DNA of 64,000 nucleotides from Candidatus Kuenenia stuttgartensis. Lineage in GTDB: Bacteria; Planctomycetota; Planctomycetia; Planctomycetales; Planctomycetaceae. Where the stretch lies: contig CAMAVB010000003.1 in the NCBI GenBank assembly GCA_945861465.1, positions 24,741 to 88,740 on the forward strand, written 5' to 3'. The translations under genes were made by a program, and so were the position numbers. Numbering within the stretch: the stretch's first letter is position 1; every line of letters starts with the position of its first letter. Positions 18,841 through 29,073 of the stretch are shown in pieces. The notes below the pieces were generated by a model. It worked only from the letters and a program-made list of their open reading frames with translations. It did no database searches and had not been told where the DNA came from.

Positions 18841-21248
18841 GTTCCGGCAACATGGTCGCTTCCAATCAGCGACCCATTCCTTTACGAAAACGTGCGGACC
18901 TTGTCGTTGCCAAAATTGATTATCTTGGCGTTGGCTATCAGGTCATCAAGGACCCAATTGCGCTGAAGTATCATCGGCTGCAGATTGAGCAGTATCGGAT
19001 TCTGGAACTGCTCGACGGCGTACGCAGTCTGGAAGCAGTCCGGGACGATTTGAAGTTTGAATTTCCAACACTGCAGATCACGCTCAGCGACATTCAACAA
19101 CTGATCACCGACCTGCATCGCAAGGGACTGGTGGTCAGCAATCGCGTAGGGCAGGGGGCCGCAGTCGTCCGGGAACGCCAGAAGACGCGCAAGGAAAAAA
19201 TCAAGCAGACGATGATGAGTCTGCTTTCCCTGCGGCTGCCGGGCTGGGATCCGGAACGGACGCTGCGTGGAATGCTTCCGTTTGTAAGCTGGTTGTTTCA
19301 TCCGTTCGTTGCCACGTTGTGCATCATGTTTGTGATATCATCGTGGCTGGTTCTGGGTGCGAATCTGGAAGTGTTTCGCAGTAAACTCCCAGAATTTCAA
19401 AGCTTCTTCGGCTGGCCCAACCTGATGTATTTGTGGGTCACACTGGGCGTGGCCAAGATCATCCATGAATTCGGCCACGGCATCAGTTGCGTGTATTACG
19501 GCAGCGAATGCCACGAAATGGGAGTCATGCTGCTGGTGTTCAGTCCGTGCCTGTATTGTGATGTCACAGATTCGTGGATGATGCGGAACAAGTGGCATCG
19601 AATTATCATCGGTGCCGCCGGGATGTATATCGAAGTGATCCTGTCGGGTGTCGCCATCTACGTCTGGTGGCTGACGGAATCCGGGATGTTGCATTACCTG
19701 GCGCTCAACACGTTTTTTGTGACGACAATTACAACGGTCATCTTTAACCTGAACCCACTGATGCGGTTCGACGGTTATTACATGATGAGTGACTTTCTGG
19801 AGATTCCGAATCTCCGTCAGAAGTCGGAAAAACTGCTCCGCGAAGCGTTTTCCTGGTACTGCCTTGGAATCGAATCAAAGCCCGATCCGTTCATGCCGGA
19901 AACCGGTCGAGCCTGGTTCGTCACCTACGCGATTGCGGCTTGGTTGTATCGCTGGGTGATTCTGGTTTCGATCAGTATGTTTCTGTATACGGTGCTCAAA
20001 CCTTATGATCTGCAGAGCATCGGGATTTCGGTCATGATCTTTTCCATGGCCGGGATTGTCTTCAGCATGTTTCGCAGTATTTACCAAATCATTGCCACAC
20101 CTCGGATGGAACCCATGAGCAAAACAAAAATTGCCATTTCATCGCTGCTTTTTGGTGGTGTCGTCTACGTGGCTTTCAGCACACCGATTCCCTGGTATCA
20201 CGAAGCCCCTTGCTTTCTGGAACCTCAGGACGTCGTGATGGTTCCGGCACCTGTGAACGGCATGATTCTGGATCCTGACGAATACCGCAAACAGTACGAT
20301 GAATTGCTCAAATTCCAGGTGAACGCGAGAAAATCGGCGGTTGAAATTGCAGTTCCATTGGAACCGGACAAGCTCATGATCGACCCTGCAAAACTGGATC
20401 TACTGAAGGGGCTTCCGACCCCCGCTGAGTATGATCGCATTCCCCGCAATGGTGAAACTGTCGCGGTCGATGATGTCATCGTGATCCTCGAAAGTCCAGA
20501 CGATCTGAGAAGACATGATGAACTCCTCCAGCACGTATTCAACTGGGTCTTCCGCACTCAGGAAATTCGTCAATACATCATCAACGAAGATCCTGCGAGT
20601 GAAGGCGTAGCGATTGCAGAAGCGCTGGAACTGGAACAACAGATTCAGAAAACCGTGCGTCTGAACCTGCAACGTGTGGTCCGCGCGACAACGGCAGGAA
20701 CACTCGTTGCCGCCAGGCGTGTGCCGGAACCACCGCGGAATGAAGTCGATGCGATGAAACTGGGGCGCTGGACGGGAACGCCGCTGGATCCTGAGAACGG
20801 CGGGTGCCTGATTGAAGCCGGGCAGGAAATAGCAAGCATCGCGCCTTCAGAAAGACTGCACGCAGTGATGTACATCGATCAGGGTGACCGGGATGATCTG
20901 CAGGACGAAATGCCGCTGGAAATTAAGTTGGATCACCTGGCGAATATCACCTTTCTGACGCGCGTGGACTTGATTTCCCCGAAGGGTGAAGTCATGGCTC
21001 CGGAATCTCTGACGACCCGCTTTCACGGGCCCCTGGCAACGAAGGCCAATCAGCAAGGGCAGGAACAACTGGCCAGCACGGCCTATCGTGCAATCGCTGA
21101 ACTCTACTTTGCCGAAGGAAGTACTCAGCCCGAATCTCAACTCCTGAAGCCGGGGATGAGGGGGAATGGGCGTTTTATCATTTCCAACCGCACAGCGGCG
21201 TACTGGATGTGGCGTTATGTCTGCGAAACGTTCCGTTTTCGTGTCTAA
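18837..21248 (+). CDS. M50 (site-2 protease-like) membrane protein with HlyD-like C-terminal region
   Basis: HEFGHGISCVYYG (HExxH), NLNPLMRFDGYYMMSDFLEIPN; overlaps the upstream HlyD gene by 4 bp. Confidence 0.88.
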   Translation: MSSGNMVASNQRPIPLRKRADLVVAKIDYLGVGYQVIKDPIALKYHRLQIEQYRILELLDGVRSLEAVRDDLKFEFPTLQITLSDIQQLITDLHRKGLVVSNRVGQGAAVVRERQKTRKEKIKQTMMSLLSLRLPGWDPERTLRGMLPFVSWLFHPFVATLCIMFVISSWLVLGANLEVFRSKLPEFQSFFGWPNLMYLWVTLGVAKIIHEFGHGISCVYYGSECHEMGVMLLVFSPCLYCDVTDSWMMRNKWHRIIIGAAGMYIEVILSGVAIYVWWLTESGMLHYLALNTFFVTTITTVIFNLNPLMRFDGYYMMSDFLEIPNLRQKSEKLLREAFSWYCLGIESKPDPFMPETGRAWFVTYAIAAWLYRWVILVSISMFLYTVLKPYDLQSIGISVMIFSMAGIVFSMFRSIYQIIATPRMEPMSKTKIAISSLLFGGVVYVAFSTPIPWYHEAPCFLEPQDVVMVPAPVNGMILDPDEYRKQYDELLKFQVNARKSAVEIAVPLEPDKLMIDPAKLDLLKGLPTPAEYDRIPRNGETVAVDDVIVILESPDDLRRHDELLQHVFNWVFRTQEIRQYIINEDPASEGVAIAEALELEQQIQKTVRLNLQRVVRATTAGTLVAARRVPEPPRNEVDAMKLGRWTGTPLDPENGGCLIEAGQEIASIAPSERLHAVMYIDQGDRDDLQDEMPLEIKLDHLANITFLTRVDLISPKGEVMAPESLTTRFHGPLATKANQQGQEQLASTAYRAIAELYFAEGSTQPESQLLKPGMRGNGRFIISNRTAAYWMWRYVCETFRFRV

Positions 21249-21417
21249 TGCCCCCCAAAAAAGGCGTCGGACTTCCGGATTGCAGAAAAGTCCGGGGATT
21301 GCACGCTTCTGAAGATCCGGGAATACACGACGGGCTTTCGTTTGGGTATCCTGCCGGGCTCGTTTTGGCCGGATGATGTGTCGAGCGGATTGAATTCGCG
21401 GCATCTAGGTTTGAGTT

Positions 21418-23586
21418 TTGACTGATACCACGCTTGTTTCGTGGCTGGATTCTATGGAAAACCGTCGCCTCTTTACGTTTCTGATGACGTCGTTGCTGTT
21501 CATGATTCTCTGGGGGCAGTACCTCCAGCCGAAGTTCTTTCCGGAGAAGAAGAAGCCCAAAGTTGCAGATCAACAGATCGCGGACGCGGCGAAGGCGGAT
21601 CTTCAGCAGGCAATCGTCGCAGAAGTCAGCGATCCTGCCAATCCGCATGCGTCGGCTGACGCCGATCCTGTTCAGCCCGTCGCTGAGCTGATAATTCTGG
21701 ACTATCCGAGTCAGGAATTCACCCTCGGATCCATCGACCCGAAAAGCGGTTACGCTCTGGCCGTTGATCTGACTTCCACTGGAGCGGCGATCGAGAGTGT
21801 GCGGTTGACTTCGCCACAGTTTCGAGATCTGCGGGACGAAACTTTGCAGGCCCGGATCGTGGGAAATACCCCGACACCGGATCGCACGTTTTCAACAGCC
21901 TTCGCCGTCATCGACAAGCAACTTGAAAAGGCCGGACAGACGCTGGAGACGACGAACTGGAAACTGGCGGGAACCGACGAAAACGAAGAAGGCTGCTCAG
22001 CAACGTTTGAATACGAGGCACCGGACAAGTCACTGCGAATTCGCAAGTCGTACACGCTGCCGAAACTCAACCTCACCGGCAAGGCGCTTGAAAAAGCGTG
22101 GCGTGATGATCCCTCATTTTACACACTGCAAGTCGCGATTGAGATGACGAATCTGTCGGACAAGCAGCAGTCAATCGAATACGAAATGCAGGGGCCGGTC
22201 GGTGTCCTGCTGGAGAATCAGGAACATACATCGAAGTACCGCGATATCCACATCGAATTTATTGACGGCACAAAAGGTGCCACGACGACTGCTGATACGG
22301 TCAGAAAGTACGTTAATGATGTCGAGGAAGAAAAAGGTCAAACGCTGCCCCAAAAAGAACAGTTTGATTTCCTGCGGGAAGAAAAAGAATGGACGTCCGC
22401 GTTTCGCTACGCCGGAGTGGACGTGCAATTTTTTGCAGCCCTGATTTCGCCGCTGGATGATCGTCCCGATGAAATTCGGTCAGATGTTTCAACCAAATGG
22501 ATTGAACGCACGTTTCCTGTACTGATCCTGCCCGATCCTGTGGAACCCCGAATGTCCGACGTCAGTATTCGCATGGCGTCCAATCCGGTTGTGCTGCAAC
22601 CGAAAGGTGATGGAGACTCGATCACTCACAAGTTTGCCTTCTTTGTGGGGCCGAAGCGGCGTGAACTTCTCGACCCGGCACCGATGTCGGCCGGTCAGGT
22701 GCTGAATTACGGCTGGTTCGGATTTGTGGCACGGGGCATGCACTATCTGCTGGATACGTTTTATACGTTTGGACTTCCATATTTCCTGGCGATCATTTCG
22801 TTGACGATCCTTGTGCGTGGCCTCATGTTTCCGATTTCCCGCAAGCAGGCCATCAGCGCGGCGCGCATGAAGGAACTGCAGCCAAAGCTGACCGAGCTAA
22901 AAGCAAAATATGCGGACGATCGCGAAAAACTTGCGAAGGCTCAAATGGAATTGTGGCGGAAGCATAAAATCAATCCGATTGGCGGCTGTTTGCCGCTGTT
23001 CCTGCAGATGCCGATTTTCATCGGCCTGTACACAGCGCTCAATTCGGCAGTCGACCTTCGGCAACAGAAGCTGCTGTGGATTAATAACCTTGCCGGGCCT
23101 GATGCTCTGTTTCGCCTGCCGTTTAATGTGCCATTTCTGGGGTATGACTTTAGTGTGCTGCCGCTGTGTACTGTCGGTCTGTTTCTGACACAGCAAAAGA
23201 TGTTCATGCCGCCCGCAACTGATGAGCAGCAGGAAGCTCAGTACAAGATGATGAACATCATGACTTTGTTCATGGGTGTGATGTTCTGGCATCAGCCAGC
23301 CGGGCTGTGTATCTATTTTATCGCGTCGAGTCTGTGGAGTATTGCGGAACGCAAGCTGCTTGGGGCTGGCTCCATGACACCCACGTCCGGTGCTTCGGTC
23401 GAAGTGATTGAACCTGACAACAACTCGAAGCCAGCCGCAAAACCGAAAGCGAATCAGGTTGTCTCACCGGCAGAAGGTCGCAAGGTCCCCGGCTTTCTCA
23501 AGAAGTTGCTCGATGCAGCCCAGAATGCCCGCGATCAGGCCGATCAACAGCGCGAAAAAGAAAGCCGCAAAGGCAAGAAACGCTGA
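21418..23586 (+). CDS. yidC: Membrane protein insertase YidC
   Basis: LTILVRGLMFPISRKQAISAARMKELQPKLTELKAKYADDREKLAKAQMELWRKHKINPIGGCLPLFLQMPIFIGLY; TTG start in track. Confidence 0.96.
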   Translation: MTDTTLVSWLDSMENRRLFTFLMTSLLFMILWGQYLQPKFFPEKKKPKVADQQIADAAKADLQQAIVAEVSDPANPHASADADPVQPVAELIILDYPSQEFTLGSIDPKSGYALAVDLTSTGAAIESVRLTSPQFRDLRDETLQARIVGNTPTPDRTFSTAFAVIDKQLEKAGQTLETTNWKLAGTDENEEGCSATFEYEAPDKSLRIRKSYTLPKLNLTGKALEKAWRDDPSFYTLQVAIEMTNLSDKQQSIEYEMQGPVGVLLENQEHTSKYRDIHIEFIDGTKGATTTADTVRKYVNDVEEEKGQTLPQKEQFDFLREEKEWTSAFRYAGVDVQFFAALISPLDDRPDEIRSDVSTKWIERTFPVLILPDPVEPRMSDVSIRMASNPVVLQPKGDGDSITHKFAFFVGPKRRELLDPAPMSAGQVLNYGWFGFVARGMHYLLDTFYTFGLPYFLAIISLTILVRGLMFPISRKQAISAARMKELQPKLTELKAKYADDREKLAKAQMELWRKHKINPIGGCLPLFLQMPIFIGLYTALNSAVDLRQQKLLWINNLAGPDALFRLPFNVPFLGYDFSVLPLCTVGLFLTQQKMFMPPATDEQQEAQYKMMNIMTLFMGVMFWHQPAGLCIYFIASSLWSIAERKLLGAGSMTPTSGASVEVIEPDNNSKPAAKPKANQVVSPAEGRKVPGFLKKLLDAAQNARDQADQQREKESRKGKKR

Positions 23587-23593
23587 GATTGAT

Positions 23594-24802
23594 ATGCAGC
23601 CGGAATCGATCACCCTCCACAGCGGCAAACTCACTGCGTCCGTTCGTACCGACAGTGTAAAGCTCCTGGTGGCGTGCCGCGAACCATCACAATCAGTCGC
23701 CGAACAATGTCGCGGCGCGCTCCTCGCGCCGCTGGGATTGCCGGAACTTGCACGCTGCGTCGTGCCGGGGGATTCTGTTTCGATTGTCATCGATCCGGAA
23801 ACTCCGCATGTGGTTGAACTGCTGGTCGCCGTGTGCGGACAGTTGCTGTCGGTGTCGGACAATGGAACGGCACTCTCTTTGCTGCTGCCGCCTGATCCGG
23901 CAGGGGCGGGCTGGAATCGACTTATCGCACAAGTGCCACGTCATTTGCAACAGCAACTGACGGTCCATGTCCATGATCCGTCGGCGACAGATCAGTTGAG
24001 TTATCTGGCCAGTTCGGTCGCCGGTGACCGAGTGTATCTGAATCGCAGAATCTCCGACGCTGACTTGTTGGTTACGATCGGGATTGTGTGCTTCGACAGC
24101 CTGCTCGGATATCGGGGAACAACCAGCGGCATCTTTCCATGGTTTTCAGATACGGAGGCGATTCAGCAGGCAAGGACTCAACGACATCCGGAACTCACTC
24201 CGGAACAGCCGCGCCCGTACCGACAACTGGTCGATGAAGTTGGCTGGCTGCTGGGTACTCAGTTTTCCGTCCAGATCGTTCCCAGCCCGGGCGACGCACC
24301 TCTCGCGGTTCTGGCGGGATTGCCGGAAGACGTGATGACTGCCGGCAAAGCCCTGGTCGATCGCGTCTGGCGCGTAAAGCCACATCAGGAAGTCGATGCC
24401 GTTGTGCTGTCAGTGCCGTGCGATGCGTCATCCGGATGGAGACAATTTGGAAATGCCATCGAACTGGCCACCAGACTTGTGCAACCCGATGGACGAATCA
24501 TTGTCGTCGCCGATCTGCCCGTTCCGGAAGGTCCCGGCGCGACCATGCTGCGACGCTGCCAGGATGCTGATGAATTGCTGAAGCCACTGCGCCGGGAACC
24601 TGGTCAGGATGCGGTTGAAATTACACAGCTGATCAACACGCTTCGCCACGCTCGCGTCTATCTCTACAGCAACATGCCGTCGGACATCGTGGAAGAACTT
24701 GGCATCATCGCGATTGAAGACTCCGCCGAACTGCAACGACTTACGACGGCAGCAAAGTCCTGCGTTGCGTTGCCCCATGCTAATTATGCATGGATCGGAT
24801 GA
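23594..24802 (+). CDS. LarA-like (DUF2088/lactate racemase N-terminal) protein
   Basis: VPGDSVSIVIDPETPHVVELL and the general LarA layout; start MQPESITLHSG just after yidC. Confidence 0.65.
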   Translation: MQPESITLHSGKLTASVRTDSVKLLVACREPSQSVAEQCRGALLAPLGLPELARCVVPGDSVSIVIDPETPHVVELLVAVCGQLLSVSDNGTALSLLLPPDPAGAGWNRLIAQVPRHLQQQLTVHVHDPSATDQLSYLASSVAGDRVYLNRRISDADLLVTIGIVCFDSLLGYRGTTSGIFPWFSDTEAIQQARTQRHPELTPEQPRPYRQLVDEVGWLLGTQFSVQIVPSPGDAPLAVLAGLPEDVMTAGKALVDRVWRVKPHQEVDAVVLSVPCDASSGWRQFGNAIELATRLVQPDGRIIVVADLPVPEGPGATMLRRCQDADELLKPLRREPGQDAVEITQLINTLRHARVYLYSNMPSDIVEELGIIAIEDSAELQRLTTAAKSCVALPHANYAWIG

Positions 24803-24841
24803 GTCTGTTTATTATCCGTCACGGCCCAAGGCGGCGATTCC

Positions 24842-24975
24842 TGTAGCTTGGACATTCATGTCCGAGGCCTTGCCAGAAAGCGTTCCGCTGACGCAGAGTT
24901 TTTGAGGCACGAAATAATCAGACCAGAGAAAGTCGCACCCAAAAACGACGGACATGAATGTCCATCGTACAGCCG
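24842..24975. repeat. Pair of divergent GGACATTCATGTCC palindromic sequences (family E)
   Basis: GTAGCTTGGACATTCATGTCCGAGG ... CGACGGACATGAATGTCCATCGTAC; similar at 1294-1310, 1679-1700 and 13238-13257. Confidence 0.65.
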
Positions 24976-24983
24976 CCATGAAC

Positions 24984-25799
24984 TTACACCAGTGCTTCTC
25001 GGTTGATGCAGTTCATAATCCAGTGATCGAGTATCCGGACTTCGCTGCCGGATGGATCGACGGGCTGTTCGGTAAGTTCGAGGTCCACGATTCCTCCGGC
25101 TGACCTGAGAATTCGCACGGATTCCACGCTGCGAGCCAGCATCTCGCCGGGGCAGCTTCGCGAGACGCTCATCAGTACTGGTTTGCCACGCAGGCCCGTC
25201 AGACGCACTGCCTTCATGCAGTCACTTTTGCAGACTGGGTCCAGCAGGATGCCGCCCGCAAACCATTCCGGTCGCTGAGCAAGCATTTGCAGAGCGGCGT
25301 CGGCCCCATACCCGGAACCTGCCAGAAAAATGCGTTCGCTGTGGATGTGAAACGCCTGTCGCAGGCGACATGTTGTGACGTGCAGCAGATCCTGCAAGGG
25401 TACTGACCCAAACTGCAGCGACGATACGTCCCACCGAAATCCGCCCGCAGTTTCATGCATCCGGTTGCCGCGCAACGCCAGCCCGATGTAGTTCTGCGAA
25501 CTGACGGCCGACATCACTTCTTCGAGTTGATCTTCGTCCGTCGCATCGCTGTGAAACCAGACGACGAGCGGATAGGCGTATCCTTCTTCGTAACGTTCGG
25601 GAACGTAGATCGAAACTGGCCAGTCTGATTCTGCAACTGAACCCGAGTACTGTGACGGACAATCAGCAGATTGGCTCCATGATTCGTAAACTTCCCGCAG
25701 CTCTGTCGGAAGCATTTCGAGATCTATGTCCGGCAATAAAGAATCCAGTTCACCTGACGAGAACGACATGCTTCGAACGCGATTAATCATGTGAAACAC
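24984..25799 (-). CDS. Alpha/beta hydrolase / esterase-like protein
   Basis: YPLVVWFHSDATDEDQLEEVM, IFLAGSGYGADAALQMLAQRPEWFAGGILLDP. Confidence 0.75.
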   Translation of the reverse strand: MFHMINRVRSMSFSSGELDSLLPDIDLEMLPTELREVYESWSQSADCPSQYSGSVAESDWPVSIYVPERYEEGYAYPLVVWFHSDATDEDQLEEVMSAVSSQNYIGLALRGNRMHETAGGFRWDVSSLQFGSVPLQDLLHVTTCRLRQAFHIHSERIFLAGSGYGADAALQMLAQRPEWFAGGILLDPVCKSDCMKAVRLTGLRGKPVLMSVSRSCPGEMLARSVESVRILRSAGGIVDLELTEQPVDPSGSEVRILDHWIMNCINREALV

Positions 25800-25910
25800 T
25801 TCCGTGATTTAGAAAAAAGTATGAGTAGGGGGAGGACACATCAAAACCAGGTACTTGAAGTTCATCCTGAACTTCTCTTGAGCTAACTACTTGATCAACC
25901 CCTGGGCCGA

Positions 25911-26609
25911 TCAGTATTCCGTTCTGGAAATCCCCTGTCTGATTTTGTGCAGAGGAAAGTGCTTTCCAGGACAGGCTGTCGCTTTCACCGAATCATGTCC
26001 CATGAGCCTTTCCGGACTGATCCGATGGCGAGCCGTAAGAACTCTTACCAATGACTTAAGTGAATTCATCTGGGCCTTCGAGGGGTGTGTTTCTTCAAAG
26101 TTGCCGATGAGGCAGATCCCGATTCCGCGAGCGTTAAACAGTTCATTGCCGGAATGAGCCCCATGAATCTGCTCCTTCCAGCGAAACGTCGCCTGCACGG
26201 TACCATCCGGCATTCCCTGACCGTTGCCGATCACAAAATGATAACCAATCCCCAGCCATGGGTTTCCTGCTGCGTCCCTGCGATTCAAGTGTTCCGCGTG
26301 AATCGTCGCTGCACTGCCGGATTCTGTGGCAGAGTGATGAATCACGATGTACTCCCATTCCGTTTCTTCAACTTCTGCCATCCATGTCAGTTTCGAATCC
26401 GTTGGTTTCGTTTTCGTACGTCCTCCGGACAGACCTCGCATGGCCGAACCGGAAATCATCCATGATCGATTTTCCTGAGCCACAACGTGATCCGGAATGC
26501 TCCCGACAATGACCAGCACACAACAGACACCAATCACCACAATCAACCGATGGAAGAGTTTTCGAAAACTGTTCCCGATTTTATGATCGTGATTGATTCT
26601 CTTCGCCAC
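25911..26609 (-). CDS. N-acetylmuramoyl-L-alanine amidase / PGRP-like protein
   Basis: EYIVIHHSATESGSAATIHAEHLNRRDAAGNPWLGIGYHFVIGNGQGMPDG; HDSVKATACPGKHFP. Confidence 0.92.
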   Translation of the reverse strand: MAKRINHDHKIGNSFRKLFHRLIVVIGVCCVLVIVGSIPDHVVAQENRSWMISGSAMRGLSGGRTKTKPTDSKLTWMAEVEETEWEYIVIHHSATESGSAATIHAEHLNRRDAAGNPWLGIGYHFVIGNGQGMPDGTVQATFRWKEQIHGAHSGNELFNARGIGICLIGNFEETHPSKAQMNSLKSLVRVLTARHRISPERLMGHDSVKATACPGKHFPLHKIRQGISRTEY

Positions 26610-27066
26610 AGTTCAAAGCGCCCGTCCAAAACCTCATCCTCCGTGTTGCTGCCGTCGATGATTTTTTGCAAAGCAGCACCGCAAAGTTGTGAATCCCGCA
26701 CGCGACTCTACAAGGCTCCTGCAAACGTGTCAATGTCCTGTGTTTTCAAGGCATTCAGGTGCGACTTTTGATGGTTTAAGCAGGTTGATTTCACGCGGTC
26801 TGCGCTGACTTTAACGGCGTCTGAAAGGGCCTATAAACTGCCTGAATCGCCTTGATCACCCCAATCGTTACAACCTCAGCGATTTCAGCGTTTTCAGTAC
26901 CCGGCATTTCAATTCCCCTTCAGTTTTGCGACCGGCGGGAACTGACTCGGTGACCGGAATGGCGCTGGCACAGGTCACTGTGCTGAAACTGGCAGAGGGC
27001 AGGAAAACTGCGGGCAGGAAAATGAATGCCGGAAGATTCAGAATGAGATCCGGAGTTTTCGCACGT

Positions 27067-27166
27067 AGGGTGGGACAAGCGGCAGACAAGCCGCGCCGGC
27101 CCATCGTTCTTGAGTTGCACACATGGTGGGCCGACGTTCGCGTTGCTCGCTGGTCCCGCCCTGCAA
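27067..27166. repeat. Inverted repeat GTAGGGTGGGACAAGCGGC ... GCTGGTCCCGCCCTGC
   Basis: Read directly. Confidence 0.5.
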
Positions 27167-27409
27167 GACCTCCGCTTCTCAAAGGGAGCCCGGTCGAAAA
27201 ATAAGAAACACTCTCCCAATCGATCTTGAAATTCACGTTGGAAATGGCGACGATCTCGCCCGCGTTGCAGGTGAGGGTTCCAAATCCTGGCGATTCGTCC
27301 ATGAATCGTCCACAACGGGGTTAAGCCATGTCACACAGTATGCTGCCGTCCGGCTCTCCGGCTTCCTGCGATCGTTGTTTTCGCATCTTCCCGGTCTATG
27401 GCTGAAGGC

Positions 27410-27596
27410 GTTGCTGCTGATGAAACCAAAACTCGCAAAGCAGGAGTTGACGGTCTGCGACTTCTTCCGCGAACTGGCGAAACCAGACGGCTTCCTCGGG
27501 CGAAAACACGACGGCGAACCCGGCTGGCAATCCATCTGGGCTGGCTACAAAAAACTCCATGGAAGAATCGAAGGTATGAAATTATTGATGTCCTGA
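27410..27596 (+). pseudogene. IS4/Tn5-type transposase C-terminal remnant
   Basis: LAKQELTVCDFFRELAKPDGFLGRKHDGEPGWQSIWAGYKKLHGRIEGMKLL matches the conserved Tn5/IS4 C-terminal segment (G-F-L-x-R-K-x-D-G-E-P-G-x-x-x-x-W-x-G-x-x-x-L). Confidence 0.85.
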
Positions 27597-27865
27597 ATTC
27601 AACTTTTCGTGGGTAATGACAAGGCCCAGTGGTCTGGCAACAGCTCGGTCAGGGCTTCACGTGGCAGTTGACTGGCCAGTGTCATTCCGAGTTCACGAAA
27701 CTCGGTTGCTGTGAGATCTGATGCCTCCGTGAAGTCCGGCCTTCGACTTCGCATTCCGCGCACAAAGATGACATCGTCACCAGGAGATCGCACACGCTCC
27801 CATTCGGCGTAGGATCGGAACGGATTCGGCCTGACGCAGTGCCAAACGATCTTTACTCGACATTA

Positions 27866-27983
27866 CTCGTTCCGAGGCTCCAGCCTCGGAACGCAGTGGA
27901 GGGAGGCTCCTGCCTTCTCAGGCCAACAAACGAGGCGGGAGCCTCGGAGGCAGTGCGTTCCTGGGCTGGAGCCCTGGAACGAG
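27866..27983. repeat. Dispersed inverted repeat CTCGTTCCGAGGCTCCAGCCTCGGAACG...CGTTCCTGGGCTGGAGCCCTGGAACGAG
   Basis: Multiple internal arms read directly. Confidence 0.8.
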
Positions 27984-28099
27984 AACATGGGCTGTGTGAC
28001 CAGGCCAGATGAGTGATACCCTGCTGAAATGCGAACCTGCGTGATTCTACACGGAGGGCTGACGCCCAGCCGCTCGCCTTTTTGTTGAGTGACTTGATC

Positions 28100-28874
28100 A
28101 TGAATCCTGTCGATTTCGATGGACCACTGGGAATCCCAAATCGGATTCAATCCTGCGACCAGTCTCCCAGTCGTTGTGCAGTGCTGGTGCCGTTTCAGGG
28201 GCGGATTGTGTCGCAGTGTCAGGCGGCTCTGCTGGATCTGGAGCGGCGTGGTTACGTTGTGCGGCGGGTGGAAGGTTATTCGGCGATTGATCCGGCTTCG
28301 CAACCAGATCGGCAGTGATGCTCTGGCGGATGGGTTTCAGGAGACACTGTGGATTGATTCGGATGTGGGCTTCAATCCGGATGACATCGAAAAAGTGCGA
28401 AGGCACGGGTTGCCGATCGTGTGTGGCATCTATCCCAGGAAAGGCAAGCGGGAACTCGCCATTCATATTCTGTGGGGTACGCCGAGCTTGCGATTTGGCG
28501 TGAACGGAGGGCTGCACGAACTTCTGTTCGGCGGCACCGGATTTCTGCACGTTCGCCGTAACGTCTACGAAACGATGATCGAAAAACTGTCACTTCCGGT
28601 ATGCAGCCAACACGCGAACCGACCGATGTGGCCGTTCTTCCAGCCACTGATTCGAACGGCTCCCGCTCGAACTGCTGACAAGACGGAGCCGCGAAAAGGG
28701 CATTGGTATCTGGCAGAAGACTATGCGTTCTGTCACAGAGCCCGACTGTGCGGAATTCCCATCATCGCCGACACCACCATCCGCCTGTGGCACGTCGGAG
28801 ACTACAGCTACAGCTGGGAAGACGCGGGAATTGATCGCCAGCGTTTCGGCGATTTCGATTTTCAGTTCAGTTGA
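28100..28874 (+). pseudogene. Glycosyltransferase-like protein interrupted by a +1 frameshift
   Basis: CAVLVPFQGRIVSQCQAALLDLERRGYVVRRVEGYSAID in frame 28082; RLRNQIGSDALADGFQETLWIDSDVGFNPDDIEKVRRHGLPIVCGIYPRKG in frame 28119. Confidence 0.8.
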
Positions 28875-29073
28875 GTCATTGGCGGATGGACAAACGGGGG
28901 ATCGTCCCGTTTTTCTCCACAATCATCCGCCGATCACGAGCCATCTCAGCCCCAATGAGTCGGTGCGTCTGGTCAGCCGTTTGTTGGAGGACAGACTTGA
29001 GGCTTGCAGTGGGCAAGATGTCGCCTGTATTCCACTGGATTTCTGGTGCCCCAGCGAGCATCGTCTGTTTCGG

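Noticed and set aside
23408-23593. Upstream extension of the LarA-like ORF
   Set aside because: Overlaps the yidC 3' end out of frame with low-complexity sequence; internal ATG at 23594 is a better start.
26868-27302. 144-aa minus-strand ORF as a gene
   Set aside because: No recognisable family, overlaps the repeat 27067-27166, and Arg/Ser/Pro-rich frames typical of non-coding GC-rich DNA.
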